Shown in pieces: positions 1-9,824 of a stretch of 24,106 nt of DNA (its first letter is position 1; each line of letters begins with the position of its first letter). Made by a program: the position numbers and the translations under genes. This DNA comes from Larix sibirica (lineage: Eukaryota; Streptophyta; Pinopsida; Pinales; Pinaceae): the NCBI GenBank assembly GCA_004151065.3, contig NWUY0300010113.1, positions 42,582-66,687 of the forward strand, given 5' to 3'. The notes under the pieces were generated by a model. It did no database searches. It was not told where the DNA came from and saw only the letters and a program-made list of their open reading frames with translations.

Positions 1-103
1 TGTATCATTGTCTCTATCAACCTGTACCTGTATCAATGTCTCTGTCAACCTGTACCAGTATCACTATCTCTGTAAACATGTACCTATATCATTGTCTCTG
101 TAA
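1..103. repeat. 28-bp minisatellite, about 3.7 copies
   Basis: Units start at about 1, 29, 57 and 85, each resembling tgtatcattgtctctatcaa followed by cctgtacc. The array runs off the left edge, so the copy number is a minimum. Units differ at a few positions each, so it is not freshly expanded. A 74-codon open frame across it (36-260) is rich in Cys, His and Tyr only because of the repeat composition; I do not consider it a gene. Confidence 0.85.
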
Positions 104-285
104 TTTTCAATATGATCACAATCACTGTCACTATTATAGTCACTATCACTGTCACAATCTCAATTTGTACACGCTCCAAAAGCAACAAGCAACTTCTTCC
201 AATATAGTCTTCAAATCTGCACCAAAACCTTCTTGTGCAAGACCAAAAGATGTCTTCTAAATATTCAAAAATAAGAATGAAATNT

Positions 286-735
286 TACAAACGTAGGATT
301 ACACTAAAAGATTTCGGTTCTTTTCTCCCTTTGTTTTATTTCTTCTATAATTTAATTTAACTTAGTTTTTATTTACAAACGTAGGATTACACTAAAAGAT
401 TTCGGTTCTTTTCTCCCTTTGTTTTATTTCTTCTATAATTTAATTTAATTTCCATTTGCAACGCGGTGAGTTTACACTAAAATATTTCCGTTATTTTCTC
501 CCTTTGTTTTACTTCTTCTATAATTTAATTTAATTTAGTTTTTATTTACAAAAGTTACACTGAAAGATTTCGGTTCTTTAGTTTCTATTTGCAATAGTAA
601 GCTTACACTCTAAAAGATTTGTGAACAGACTTTATAAGCATCTGGGGTTTTCAATTCTGTCATCTTGATATTAGCTTACACTGTAAAAGATGTATGAACA
701 CAATCAATGAGCATCTAGGGTTTTCAATTCTGTCA
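286..735. repeat. Degenerate ~88-bp tandem repeat with decaying copies
   Basis: The motif acactaaaagatttcggttc recurs with start points near 301, 389, 474, 557, 605 and 678. Copies one and two (286-373, 374-461) are nearly identical and 88 bp apart. Copies three and four are diverged (spacings 85 and 83), and the last two share only the acact..taaaagat core plus a second shared block (gagcatct.gggttttcaattctgtca). The pattern looks like a local array renewed at its left end and eroding to the right. Position 284 is an ambiguous base (n), just before the first unit, perhaps a consensus or assembly problem caused by the repeat. Confidence 0.8.
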
Positions 736-895
736 ATTCTGTCATTTTAAACTTTTTAGAGTATTCTACTGGAATCCAACAATGTAAACTTTACTAGAAT
801 TCATTATTCAAATTTGCATTTTCGGTTTGCAGAAATCAATTCGGCGCCCAGAAAACGTATAGGATTAAACTTACTCAGATATTAACAAGTACAAC

Positions 896-1195
896 ATCTA
901 CTTGCTCCTCTCCAATTCGTTGTCATAGGTTTTCTATTCTGCTATTTGTTTATTGATTAGTGGATCGACTTGCTCATCTCTCAACTCACTGGGTTTTCTA
1001 TTCTTGCCATTTGTATATTGAAAAGCAGTGATAAGTAGTGGATCTACTTGCTCTCACGATGATGAAATTTAGTGTAAATTTGCTATTAATAAATAGCAGA
1101 TCTATCGGTCTCTCAACTCATTGCTATAGGTTTTCTTTTCTGCTAGTAGCGGATCTAATTGCTCTTCTCTCAACTCATTGTCACGATGAATCTGA
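896..1195. repeat. Degenerate ~80-bp tandem repeat
   Basis: The phrase atct.cttgctc..tctc followed by caactcattg and aggttttctattctgc recurs at about 896, 963, 1041, 1100 (partial) and 1154. Spacing is irregular (50-80 bp) and the copies are clearly diverged. A 61-codon frame at 1038-1223 lies inside this array and shows no recognisable protein; it is best treated as repeat sequence. Confidence 0.65.
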
Positions 1196-1199
1196 ATAT

Positions 1200-2880
1200 G
1201 GATTAGAAGCATTGACACAATAACATGAGGAATATCCACATCCTGTTGACTACATTCTCCATATCTGCATCATGAGAGCATCCCGTTTAAATGCCATGAA
1301 CACAGATTGGAAAATAAGTGTAGGAAAGATCATTGATTCAAAAGGCGGGAGAGTTTGTCAAAGCCCTCACGCAAGGTAACAAGGATCAATTCCAGCCCCA
1401 AAAAATAGAGGCTAGGAAGGCTGGAAACCCACCGGATATCACATCAAGAGACCACCTCAATGAAAGAAAAATTATTTCCTGGAAAATAAGGGGATTATAG
1501 CGCAAAACCAAAGGCGGCATCTAAAAGGAAAAATCAATCTCCTATATTGTGACGTGATTTTCATCCAATAAACAAAAAAAATGACATCAAGATGGGAGAT
1601 CAGAAAAATAGATTTTGAAAGAAGGCAGAAGCCATCACCAACAGAACTACATGTATATCAGAAATCGTATATCTGGCTTAATACAACGTGGATCAATACT
1701 GACGATGTTATAATAGACAATGGATTACAATCGAAATATTCTCCAAATAAACATTTATCGTCAGATCCTATTTTGAAGACTGAATACTAGAGTAATCTGT
1801 CAGAAACAAGAACAAAGATCTACGGTGGATTGTAGACAACAAGAATAGAGACTTTAAACCATTTATCTAGATTTCTCGAAAAGAAAAGCAGAACAAAAGG
1901 TAAATCCATTCGGTTGAATTATTGGAACGATTAAATCGATTCGATTAAATTAATGAAACCAATCAAACTTCTGAAAGGTGAAATAAAAGATTAAATCCTA
2001 AACAAATGGAGTGTGACATCAACAATTCTACAATTTCTTGGATGTGAATTAACGGTCTGTTTAGACGGGTGGTGAGCTATAAAAGATTGATATAAGCCAG
2101 GTAGAAATCTGAAAGTAGATGACTGGAAAAGCATTCTTGACAAATCTCCAAGTTATGTCGATCAACATAATCAGAAATCATGACATCCATGACTAATATT
2201 AAGATTGAAAAAACCTCATGCACTAAGGGAGGACATCCAATCTTCAAATCACCACCAGCAGTCTTGGCAAAGAAAAATCAGATCCCAATCTGTGAAATGA
2301 AAGAACACTTGTTCTGATTCTGGCCAGCACGAAGGACAGATTCACTTACATATTATAAGTCCATCTATTCTTACATATTATAAGTCCATCTATCCCTTGA
2401 CAAGAGACTCCAGTCCACAAAGGACAAAAGGAAAGAGAAGCTAAGAGCACCACCTACAAATTTGCCCAAGGGAAGACTAGGATCATCAGCCAAATCTCAT
2501 AGGTTGAGAGTCTCCATCACAAGTCATCCACACCAGAAATGGCAGAATCGTAAATGAAGCAGAGTGGCAGACCCATGAAGAACAGCCTCCTAAAGCCTCG
2601 AGCAGTCCAGTTCAAGGCAGCCAAGAAGAAACACTTTACCCCTTTAGCTAGAAAAGCCATTAAAGAAATTATAGAACACACAAAACAATCAAGAAAAGAT
2701 TGACCTATTCATCACATCACCCAGATCCAAATTTGGGCAACAAGTCCATAATCAACATCAGGGACAATGCTTATAGGCCAGGGATAAGGAAGCCCCAATC
2801 ATAGAAGAGAACACCAGCCTGGATCCACTACAGAAGCAGCTCCACGACTGTTCACAGTACAGCCTTTAGTCCGAAATGTT
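1200..2880. other. Gene-free AT-rich stretch
   Basis: No coding region, RNA gene or recognisable transposon domain was found on either strand. The longest open frame is about 70 codons (1581-1790) and resembles nothing I know. The text is A/G-rich on the plus strand, as old retroelement sequence often is, but no LTR pair, primer binding site or domain supports an assignment. The only local structure is the short duplication at 2346-2395. Confidence 0.5.
2346..2395. repeat. 25-bp tandem duplication
   Basis: Two adjacent copies of ttacatattataagtccatc followed by tattc or tatcc lie at 2346-2370 and 2371-2395, with one mismatch. It looks like a replication-slippage duplication; no function is suggested. 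Confidence 0.9.
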
Positions 2881-3081
2881 TGGACAATTATGTTTTAGGG
2901 GACATTTTGTCACTGTAAAAGTTGTTTTTTGCCATTACTGAGCCACCTTTTACTCGTATCATGAATTTGGCTGGTAGGACAACCTGGACACTGGACAAAA
3001 TTGGTATTATTACCAGGGGTGATGTGATTAAATACATTGAAATACAGTGACTGGACTTGACATTGCAATGTCCTAGCAAAG

Positions 3082-3370
3082 AGAATATTTAGTTTAGGAG
3101 CATGCAAGAATGTCAGCATAATTCTTAAGCATATGGAACAAGTTTAAACCTGTGTAAAACCATATGCACAAAATCCAGAGCTTGGACAATTTCAGATGAA
3201 AATTTATACAACTGTAACAAACCAATAGAATATTTAGCATAGGAGCATGCAACAATGTCAGCATTAATTCTTAAGCATATGGAACATGTTTAAACCTGTG
3301 TAAACCCATATGCACAAAATCCAGAGCTTGGACAATTTCAGATGAAAATTTATACAACTGTAACAAACCA
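3082..3370. repeat. 145-bp tandem duplication
   Basis: 3082-3224 and 3227-3370 are near-identical by eye (a handful of substitutions and one indel). Each copy runs from agaatatttag through catatgcacaaaatccagag and ends at acaaacca. It lies about 0.8 kb downstream of the eL8 stop codon, outside the coding gene. The high identity says the duplication is much younger than the surrounding degenerate repeats. Confidence 0.92.
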
Positions 3371-3633
3371 TGTCTTAACAGGTAATTGTCTGACTTTTGT
3401 AAGAATTGCCAGTACAATAAAAGGCCCTATTTAAATTAACAAGTATAGCTGAATGTCAGTCTCAAATAGCATTGAACATCTCGGAAGCATTACACTGATT
3501 AATTTTTAATGCAAATGCAGACAAAGCACCTTCAGAAATCAAAAGAGACAATTTAAAAAACTAAAATTAATTCAAGAAAGGGGAAACTGTTTTCCAATTA
3601 ACATAGAAAGTTGAATCTTCTCATAAAACCATG

Positions 3634-3715
3634 TTATAATTAAGGACCAAGAAATTCTGCTTATAATTTTCTGCCCATGTAAACCATCTTTCTTATAATT
3701 AAGGACCAAGAAATT
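3634..3715. repeat. 23-bp direct repeat, copies 59 bp apart
   Basis: ttataattaaggaccaagaa followed by att occurs identically at 3634-3656 and 3693-3715. The intervening sequence is also partly similar, so this may be an older local duplication of about 59 bp that has otherwise diverged. Confidence 0.85.
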
Positions 3716-4195
3716 ATAAAATGTTAAAAAAAAGCCATTCCATAAAATACTTTGCCATAGTACAGAAAGCACAATAAGGAAAGGTCAATATAGAGCCATG
3801 CTACAAGTCTGAGATACTTCTTCGCACTTCAAGAGAAAGCACAAAAACCAAATTAAATAGCTATTGCACATAAAAACACTTCAAATGCTTAAAAGTATAT
3901 GGCAATATATATCAACAACACCTACAAAAGGAGTAAATGAAAATATCATCATCACAGCATACAAAAAGTTGGTAAAGTGCATAAAGCCAATGAATGCGTA
4001 TAAAATGTTATTTACTCAACATACCAAGTTGCAAAATTGACCTGCTGTTTTCTGAGGTCAAAGCTAAAGTTAGCTTTAAAACTTCCTTAGTATAAACTCT
4101 AATGTTACTAAACCTATTAAGCAAATTACAACAAATTGCAAAAAGAACAATCCAATGAAATTTCAAAATGGAAAAAATATTCCAAGGAACTAATC

Positions 4196-7100
4196 TTAAT
4201 TGAGCCTCTGTGCTGCTTCCTTGGCCACGAGTTTTTCCTTGGCCTTTGTTTTGGCCTGGGATTTAGTTCCCATAATGCCACCTCCCCATTGTCGCCGGTA
4301 TTCATCAAACTTGTCATTGAAGTTAGCCTGTAAGAAGAGTATTAATTTATTAATAAGCTATCTAATTTTGAATTTATGTAGCACTGCTTGAAGAATAAAA
4401 CATATCAACTCATAACAATTTAATTGCACACCTTTACTGCCTCAACAATTTTGCTAAATTCCATCTTGTCCTCATTTTTCACAGAAGTCAAGCACAGGGC
4501 AGTTGCTGTCTTTTTGTGCACAATCTGCAATAAATAATTACATAGTGCAAAAGTTATGCATATTAGTTTCCTATGAAAAGCAATCACACAGTAAGTACAA
4601 ATTGAACTTCAGTGAACTTTTCCATGTCTAAAAACAATTAGCAAAGATAATAAATATGCATACCGCTCCAAGGCGTGCTTTCCCCTTGACAATAGCATAT
4701 GGGATGTTCATTTTTCTACAAAGTGCAGGAAGCCACACTACCAACTCTATTGGATCAACGTCATGTGCAATAACTACCAATTGAGCTTTACTCTGAAAGC
4801 ACATAAACCTTCATTATCATAACTGAAAAGGACAAATAAACTGTCCAAATTTGCTAAAGGAATATACAACACTTATCAACCCCCAAATGCAAGACCTTTA
4901 AAGAAATTCATATCAGAGATGCATGAACAATTACGATTGCAATACCTGCTCAATGAGGTATGTTATATGATTAATCCCATATTTCACAACAATAGGCTTC
5001 TTCACTTCAACAGTCTTTCCTTCTGCCTCAGACTGAGCTTTCTTCAGAAGCCTTTCCTTCTTTGCAGCTTTATCTTCTGGCCTGTATTTAAGAAGCATCT
5101 TGAAAAGGTTGGAAGCTACATTAAAACAGAAAGAGTATGAGCAGGACTTCACCAATATGTGTTATAATACAAGATTTAAAAAACACAACCTGAGAAGGCA
5201 GACAATAAAAGATACAATTACTCAGGCAAGCTCTCAATGGGCAACAAAAAACATCAATGCTTCAGAGTTCATTTCATAATTAAAAGAAAATTTCAAAAAA
5301 TCCTTGCTCCATAATTAGAAGACCAAAAAGAAGTTGAAAGCAGACAAATTCTGCTTCAAAAAGGTAATTAGAAGACCAAAAAGAAGTTGAAAGCAGACAA
5401 ATTCTGCTTTCTTGGTGCAATACAATGTTGCTTCACAGTTATCCCTATCCAAAGACAATGTTACAAAGCATGCACAGCATTTATTTATCATATTTGACAG
5501 AGACATGCAACATCACATAGTATTATTCATCGATAAAACCAAACTAACATGTTACCTGATCAAGTTAATGAATATAGAACTGATTATGACAAACTCAACA
5601 TGAAGCTGCCTGAAATTAAAAAAGGGATAGGAAACCAGGAAACCACAGCATCAAATGCCAATATGTAGGTTTAGAAACATCAAAATGTACATATTATATG
5701 TTCATTTAATAATATCACTGCACAATTAATATATATAAACCCAATAATTTATACAATGACCAAAATAGGTTTTTCTGAATTAGTAACAAAAGCCTAGAGT
5801 TCTATTAGAAAAATAGAGAAAGATGTACAAAGTTAGGTATTTTATGGCTACCCCGCTGCTTGGACATGTCAATAAATACTGCTCTGTGCTTTTGATACCA
5901 TTCATCTTGGAGAATATATAGAAAACCATTTAATATAAAATCTGTGGAGGAATTCTTATTTGTAAAGCCTAGATTTGTATTCTCGTCAATGCCAACTTAG
6001 TTTATGAAATATATTCAAAAAACTGCTGAGAATATCTAAATTGATATATGAATAACAAATAAGCCCAGAATGTGACTTATGGCGATCAGAGAACCTCACA
6101 TGCTGTCATGTGATCTGGAGCTATTCAAAAAGGATACAATCATTGTCATTCCGATACTACTTGGATTCCTTTTTGAAATTCTTACAGAACACTGGTCTAC
6201 TGTTCTTGCAATTGAACCTTCTTCATGAGCTCAAAAGTTTACTCCAATAGTAGAATAAGAATGTAAGACAATGAATATGACTACACCAAATTCTGCCCAA
6301 TAAATTTCAGCAACTGAGATAGTTAGTGGGATGAGACTTAGCATATGCTTCCATCATTTATTGCACAGAGAGGCAAGAAGTCCTTGAGAGAAGCCAACAG
6401 ACAAATCAAGGAGCAGAGGCTGAAGAGAGGGTGGCCTTGTAGGAAACTAAGAACTAAGGAACACCTCTGTATAACTCTGGAAATAGTGTAGAAGAATGTA
6501 ATAGCAATGCTGCAGTCTTTCACCTCTTCAGTCAGATAAGCCCCAAATCAACAAGGAAGGGCCATCCCACCCCCTCACTTATAGATTTGCATAGTGTAAC
6601 GGAAAGTACAGACCATCAAAAGCAGAGTAGCACTGGTAGGAGAAGAAAGGGCCTTTGTTAACTGACCCACCAATAAGCACACCATCAGATCTAGCACCAG
6701 GTCAGTCACCACCCATCCCAAGTACGGAATGACATAGTAGTTTTACATAGGTTGTGATCCACTATGGTATTAGTAAATAAAAACCAAAGGATGCATATCC
6801 AGGTATTTTATCTCCAATTTTCCAGGTATTTTATCTACAATTTTTCCTGTTGTTATTACTAGTAAATCATCTCAAACGCTTACTCCTGAGTCAAACTCTA
6901 TTACCTGCTGCTGAGCCAAATTATCAAGGTCCCAAGTCCGATGTTCTGCAAACAAGTCAGACTCGGCACTAATCAAACTCACTAACAGCAAGTCAGACCC
7001 ACAGTCCCCACCAGGGAATGATGGGCATAGTGGCTTGTATAGGATTTGATGTATTATAGCAGTGAGATCGATGCAATAAAAGACCTAAGGTACATTTTGA

Positions 7101-8337
7101 AGGTGATTTATATTAGTTTAAGATATGTTATTACGAGTCTTTTGAGTATTGAGAAGTTAAACTGTGCTCGGATCTGCTGCTCAGCCGAGTTTACTGAGTC
7201 GCAGGAGTGACTCTCTGCTTACAAGACAAACTCGCAGGCAGCAAGTCAGACTGGTGAGTGTTTGCAGGTAAGGCCCTAACCCGTGAGGGGCTAGCCGACT
7301 GTTCGTTTCCAACTCATGGCTGGACGAAAAAACAACCGGTGTCAAATATAAATGCCTGAAAATAAAACAAAATTGCTGCTGAGTTCAACTCAATCTCTTA
7401 CACTCCAGCCTAGAGTTGCTCACGAACCCAGTTTTTCAAAATTGCTCTGAAGTCAAGGGATTGGATGGAACAAACAAGGGACAACTCACTGCATTGGTTA
7501 CAGAATTCAGCATCGAACACGGTACCCCAGATAATGAGAATTGGCAGACGAGATAGAGACTTGAGTGAAGAATAAAATAGACAGACTACAAAAGGTAAAA
7601 GTATGTGTTTCCTATATTTCTCCTTCTGTTTTCCTTGATACTTGTTGTACAAGAATAATTTAAAATAAAACGGGGGTAGGAGCGTGAACATACAAATAAC
7701 CGAACTAAAGATTTGGTTTTGGAAGCGAATACAAGTTGCTAATAGATTTTCACCGTCAGATTAAAGACTTTGCAGGAGAAACAGCAGAATCCACGCTAGG
7801 GGGATATTAACCGATATTGGACTCACCGAGATTCTTGTCAAGGGTCTTGGTGAACTGATTTAAGGCCGGAGGGACCTTCAAACGCTGCTTCAATACCCTC
7901 CGCTGCCTCTGGATGCGAACAACCTTCGGCCATTTCACAAATCTGTGCAAATCCCTCTTGGGCGGCAGAGCTCCCCCAATCCCAAACTGCTTCTGTCGCT
8001 TCTCAAACAGTGGATTAACAACCTTCGGAACCTGCCATGCACACCCGCATCAATACAAACCCTAAAAATCAATAACTTATACATCCAAATCCATACAAAC
8101 CCTAAAATGAATACATGGTACATGCTTTCATGGATTCTTCTATCAATAATAATAAGGGATCACGATAACCCAGAAACACAGAAGCATTGAATCTACTAAC
8201 CTTCTTCTTAGCAGCAACCGGTGTCTTGACCCCTCTCTTCGGAGCCTGCAATCAATAGCCGAGCTCAGAAACCATGACAAAACCACTCTACTTATCCGAT
8301 ATTAAGTACAGAGGGTAAGTGAATGCATTCTTACCAT
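4196..8337 (-). CDS. RPL7A: 60S ribosomal protein eL8 (L7a), complete, seven coding exons
   Basis: Cytosolic large-subunit ribosomal protein of the L7Ae/L30e/S12e family, which contacts rRNA in the 60S subunit. Minus-strand coding exons: 8337-8335 (ATG only), 8245-8201, 8031-7827, 5115-4946, 4792-4664, 4524-4432 and 4327-4196 (ends TAA). All six introns are GT-AG (89, 169, 2711, 153, 139 and 104 bp). Intron 3 is phase 1 and the others phase 0. The joined frame is 258 codons with no break, the usual plant length. Recognised segments are [56 protein letters not shown], the L7Ae core around [20 protein letters not shown] and VKGKARLGA, and a basic tail ending KEAAQRLN. The start is fixed by the family N-terminus MAPKRG, joined across the splice directly after ATG. 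No key residue is missing, so it is probably functional. Paralogues elsewhere are likely, as plants usually have several copies. Confidence 0.97.
5312..5409. repeat. 45-bp near-tandem duplication inside intron 3
   Basis: taattagaagaccaaaaaga followed by agttgaaagcagacaaattc and tgctt occurs identically at 5312-5356 and 5365-5409, separated by 8 bp. It is a recent slippage-type duplication lying wholly in the intron. Confidence 0.92.
6799..6844. repeat. 23-bp tandem duplication inside intron 3
   Basis: ccaggtattttatctccaat followed by ttt is repeated at 6799-6821 and 6822-6844 with one mismatch. Confidence 0.9.
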
Positions 8338-8530
8338 TGCTAGAATCGATCTGCTCCCTCGCTCTACTTCGCTCTGCTAGCTGATCTGCTACCTCTTTCC
8401 ACGCGCACGGCAACAACAAGCTACTGAAGCTGTTTATTCTTTACACAAAGCCCTTCTCCTAAACCCTAATTCTACAAACCCTTTACCCGCTACGCTAACT
8501 GCCCTTCTGACTCCAGAGTCACTACTCTGA
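8338..8530 (-). promoter_or_regulatory. eL8 5' leader and promoter with telo-box
   Basis: Upstream of the eL8 ATG on the minus strand. The plus strand reads aaaccctaa at 8461-8469, a perfect telo-box. This element is established as common just upstream of or in the leaders of plant ribosomal-protein and other translation genes, where it supports expression in dividing cells. A second, partial copy (aaaccctttaccc) lies at 8477-8489. No clear TATA box or site II (TGGGCY) element was seen, and the transcription start cannot be placed. The leader next to the ATG is purine-rich on the coding strand. Confidence 0.7.
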
Positions 8531-8536
8531 CCCTGG

Positions 8537-8648
8537 GTTAACTCTTACGACACGACAAAGTTGTCAAGCAACCCACTTGAAAAAAATATATATGTGTACA
8601 TTGGAAAGGAAGATAAATGTGTTGAGATTATCCTCGGTTAAATTTATT
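8537..8648. repeat. Left copy of the repeat flanking the gag-protease element
   Basis: Contains ggttaactcttac..cac, aaagttgtc, a..aatatatatgt.tacat and tgtgttgagattatcct followed by ggttaaatt. The same words recur in the same order and orientation at 14041-14150, at roughly 70% identity by eye. It begins just beyond the eL8 promoter and ends where the sequence becomes richer in G and C. It could be the left remnant of an array into which the retroelement inserted, or a terminal direct repeat. Confidence 0.6.
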
Positions 8649-8880
8649 TTATAGTAAAGATCGTGAGTTCTTGGAAAGGACTCTCACCAATAGAGTTCTT
8701 GGAAAAAAAGTTCCTTTTATAAAAAAATCATAAAGATATATAGTGAGGGGTAATGGCTTAAATTGTTGGGAGGTAAGTTTCATACTTTTTTTACTCTTAT
8801 TCATATTTTTAATGACACTTGTTTTAATGACCTTGTGTTGCACGCCTTTGGCACTGGCATGGTGGAGGGCTTGCCGAGAT

Positions 8881-8964
8881 GCATCACTTAAGGATGCACG
8901 GCAAGACCATGACAAAGGGCACATCGGGTTGCATCAGTTGAGGGTGCATGGCGAGTCCAAGACA
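8881..8964. repeat. 34-bp imperfect direct repeat, period 50
   Basis: gcatcacttaaggatgcacg with gcaagaccatgaca (8881-8914) matches gcatcagttgagggtgcatg with gcgagtccaagaca (8931-8964) at 27 of 34 positions. Four of the seven differences are transitions, fitting an old duplication in a methylated repeat. Confidence 0.75.
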
Positions 8965-9824
8965 TTTTGGTAGCCTTGGTGGCTGGCTCTTGGTTCTAGC
9001 CTTGAGACGGACAGGACGGTGTATTAGCGTGTTGGATTGCTAGGAGGACCAAGGATGATGTCGGGTTGAGTAAGACGAGACAAACTAGCGAGACGTTGCG
9101 TAGTAGGCTCGACAGAGGATGGCGCGGTTGGCAATGCAAGGTGCGATGTCGCTACCAAGTTAAGACAATAGCGTTAAAGGTTGCAGCGTTGGCATCTGGT
9201 CGGAAAGCTGGGACATTTCCTTCGGGCACCATGGCAAGCGCATTGTCACGCGTTGGGCAATCGGTTGTTCGAGTGTTGGCTCGGGGGTGGCAATACAACA
9301 TACTGTGTTGTTTAAGGTTGGGCAGCGATGTTGTTGGATGGATCGTCTACGGTGAAATGAGCACTTGACATTCCACACAACCCTATGGTGTATGACGTGG
9401 GTTCGGTCAGGCTGGTTTCGGTAAGGCGTAGTCTGGGTGATACTTGCGGTTGATGGCCAAGCCCAATTAGCAATATCATGCTAGTTCCAAGTGTGTCTAG
9501 ACTTTCGAACGGTATGGGACGCTCAAGATGGATAGAAAAGTCTAGGCTCGTGACAAATGACCGTCCTATCCGACTCAAGGCTAGAATCACTACTTGGTTG
9601 GGGCAGTGCGACGATCGTTCGGTTGGAAGCTCCTGAGCATTGCTTGGCTAGGGAAACACTCATACTTTGCTATGAAGTCAGAAATCCGGCAAAGCGCAAA
9701 CGGTGCACGAGGGAAGGTGTGCCCAAGTGGAAAAAGACTTGGTGGGTTCGCCAAGCACTTAGCATCATTGTGGAAGTCGAAACGTTGCAGCAGAGTGGGC
9801 ACACCCAGGTGACACGCCTAGAAG

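Larger units (their letters stand above)
5116..7826 (-). other. Intron 3 of the eL8 gene (2.7 kb)
   Basis: Donor GTGAG at 7826 and acceptor TGTAG ending at 5116 interrupt codon 85 in phase 1. The intron is far longer than the other five (89-169 bp). It holds two short tandem duplications (5312-5409, 6799-6844) and a less AT-rich block at about 6700-7330, rich in gagtc/gactc words and unlike its surroundings, which suggests an old insertion. I searched by eye for C/D-box snoRNA motifs in this and the smaller introns, because animal RPL7A introns host snoRNAs, and found no convincing C box and D box pair. Confidence 0.9.

Noticed and set aside
36-260. 74-codon Cys/His/Tyr-rich frame that looks like a metal-binding peptide
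   Set aside because: It is read through the 28-bp minisatellite and the following cact/gtca-rich sequence; the composition comes from the repeat.
4126-4391. Short frames on both strands over the last eL8 exon
   Set aside because: They are other-frame readings or intron read-through around the true exon 4327-4196.
4931-5155. Minus-strand 74-codon frame taken as a separate small gene
   Set aside because: It is exon 4 of eL8 (5115-4946) with intron sequence read at both ends.
4525-7826. Intronic snoRNA, as in animal RPL7A introns
   Set aside because: No properly ordered C box (RTGATGA) and D box (CTGA) with a terminal stem could be found in any of the eL8 introns on the minus strand.
9120-9133. 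Primer binding site of the gag-protease element (tggcgcggttggca)
   Set aside because: Matches the tggcgccgttgccg type at only about 11 of 14 positions, and no LTR copy ends before it; kept only as a weak hint.
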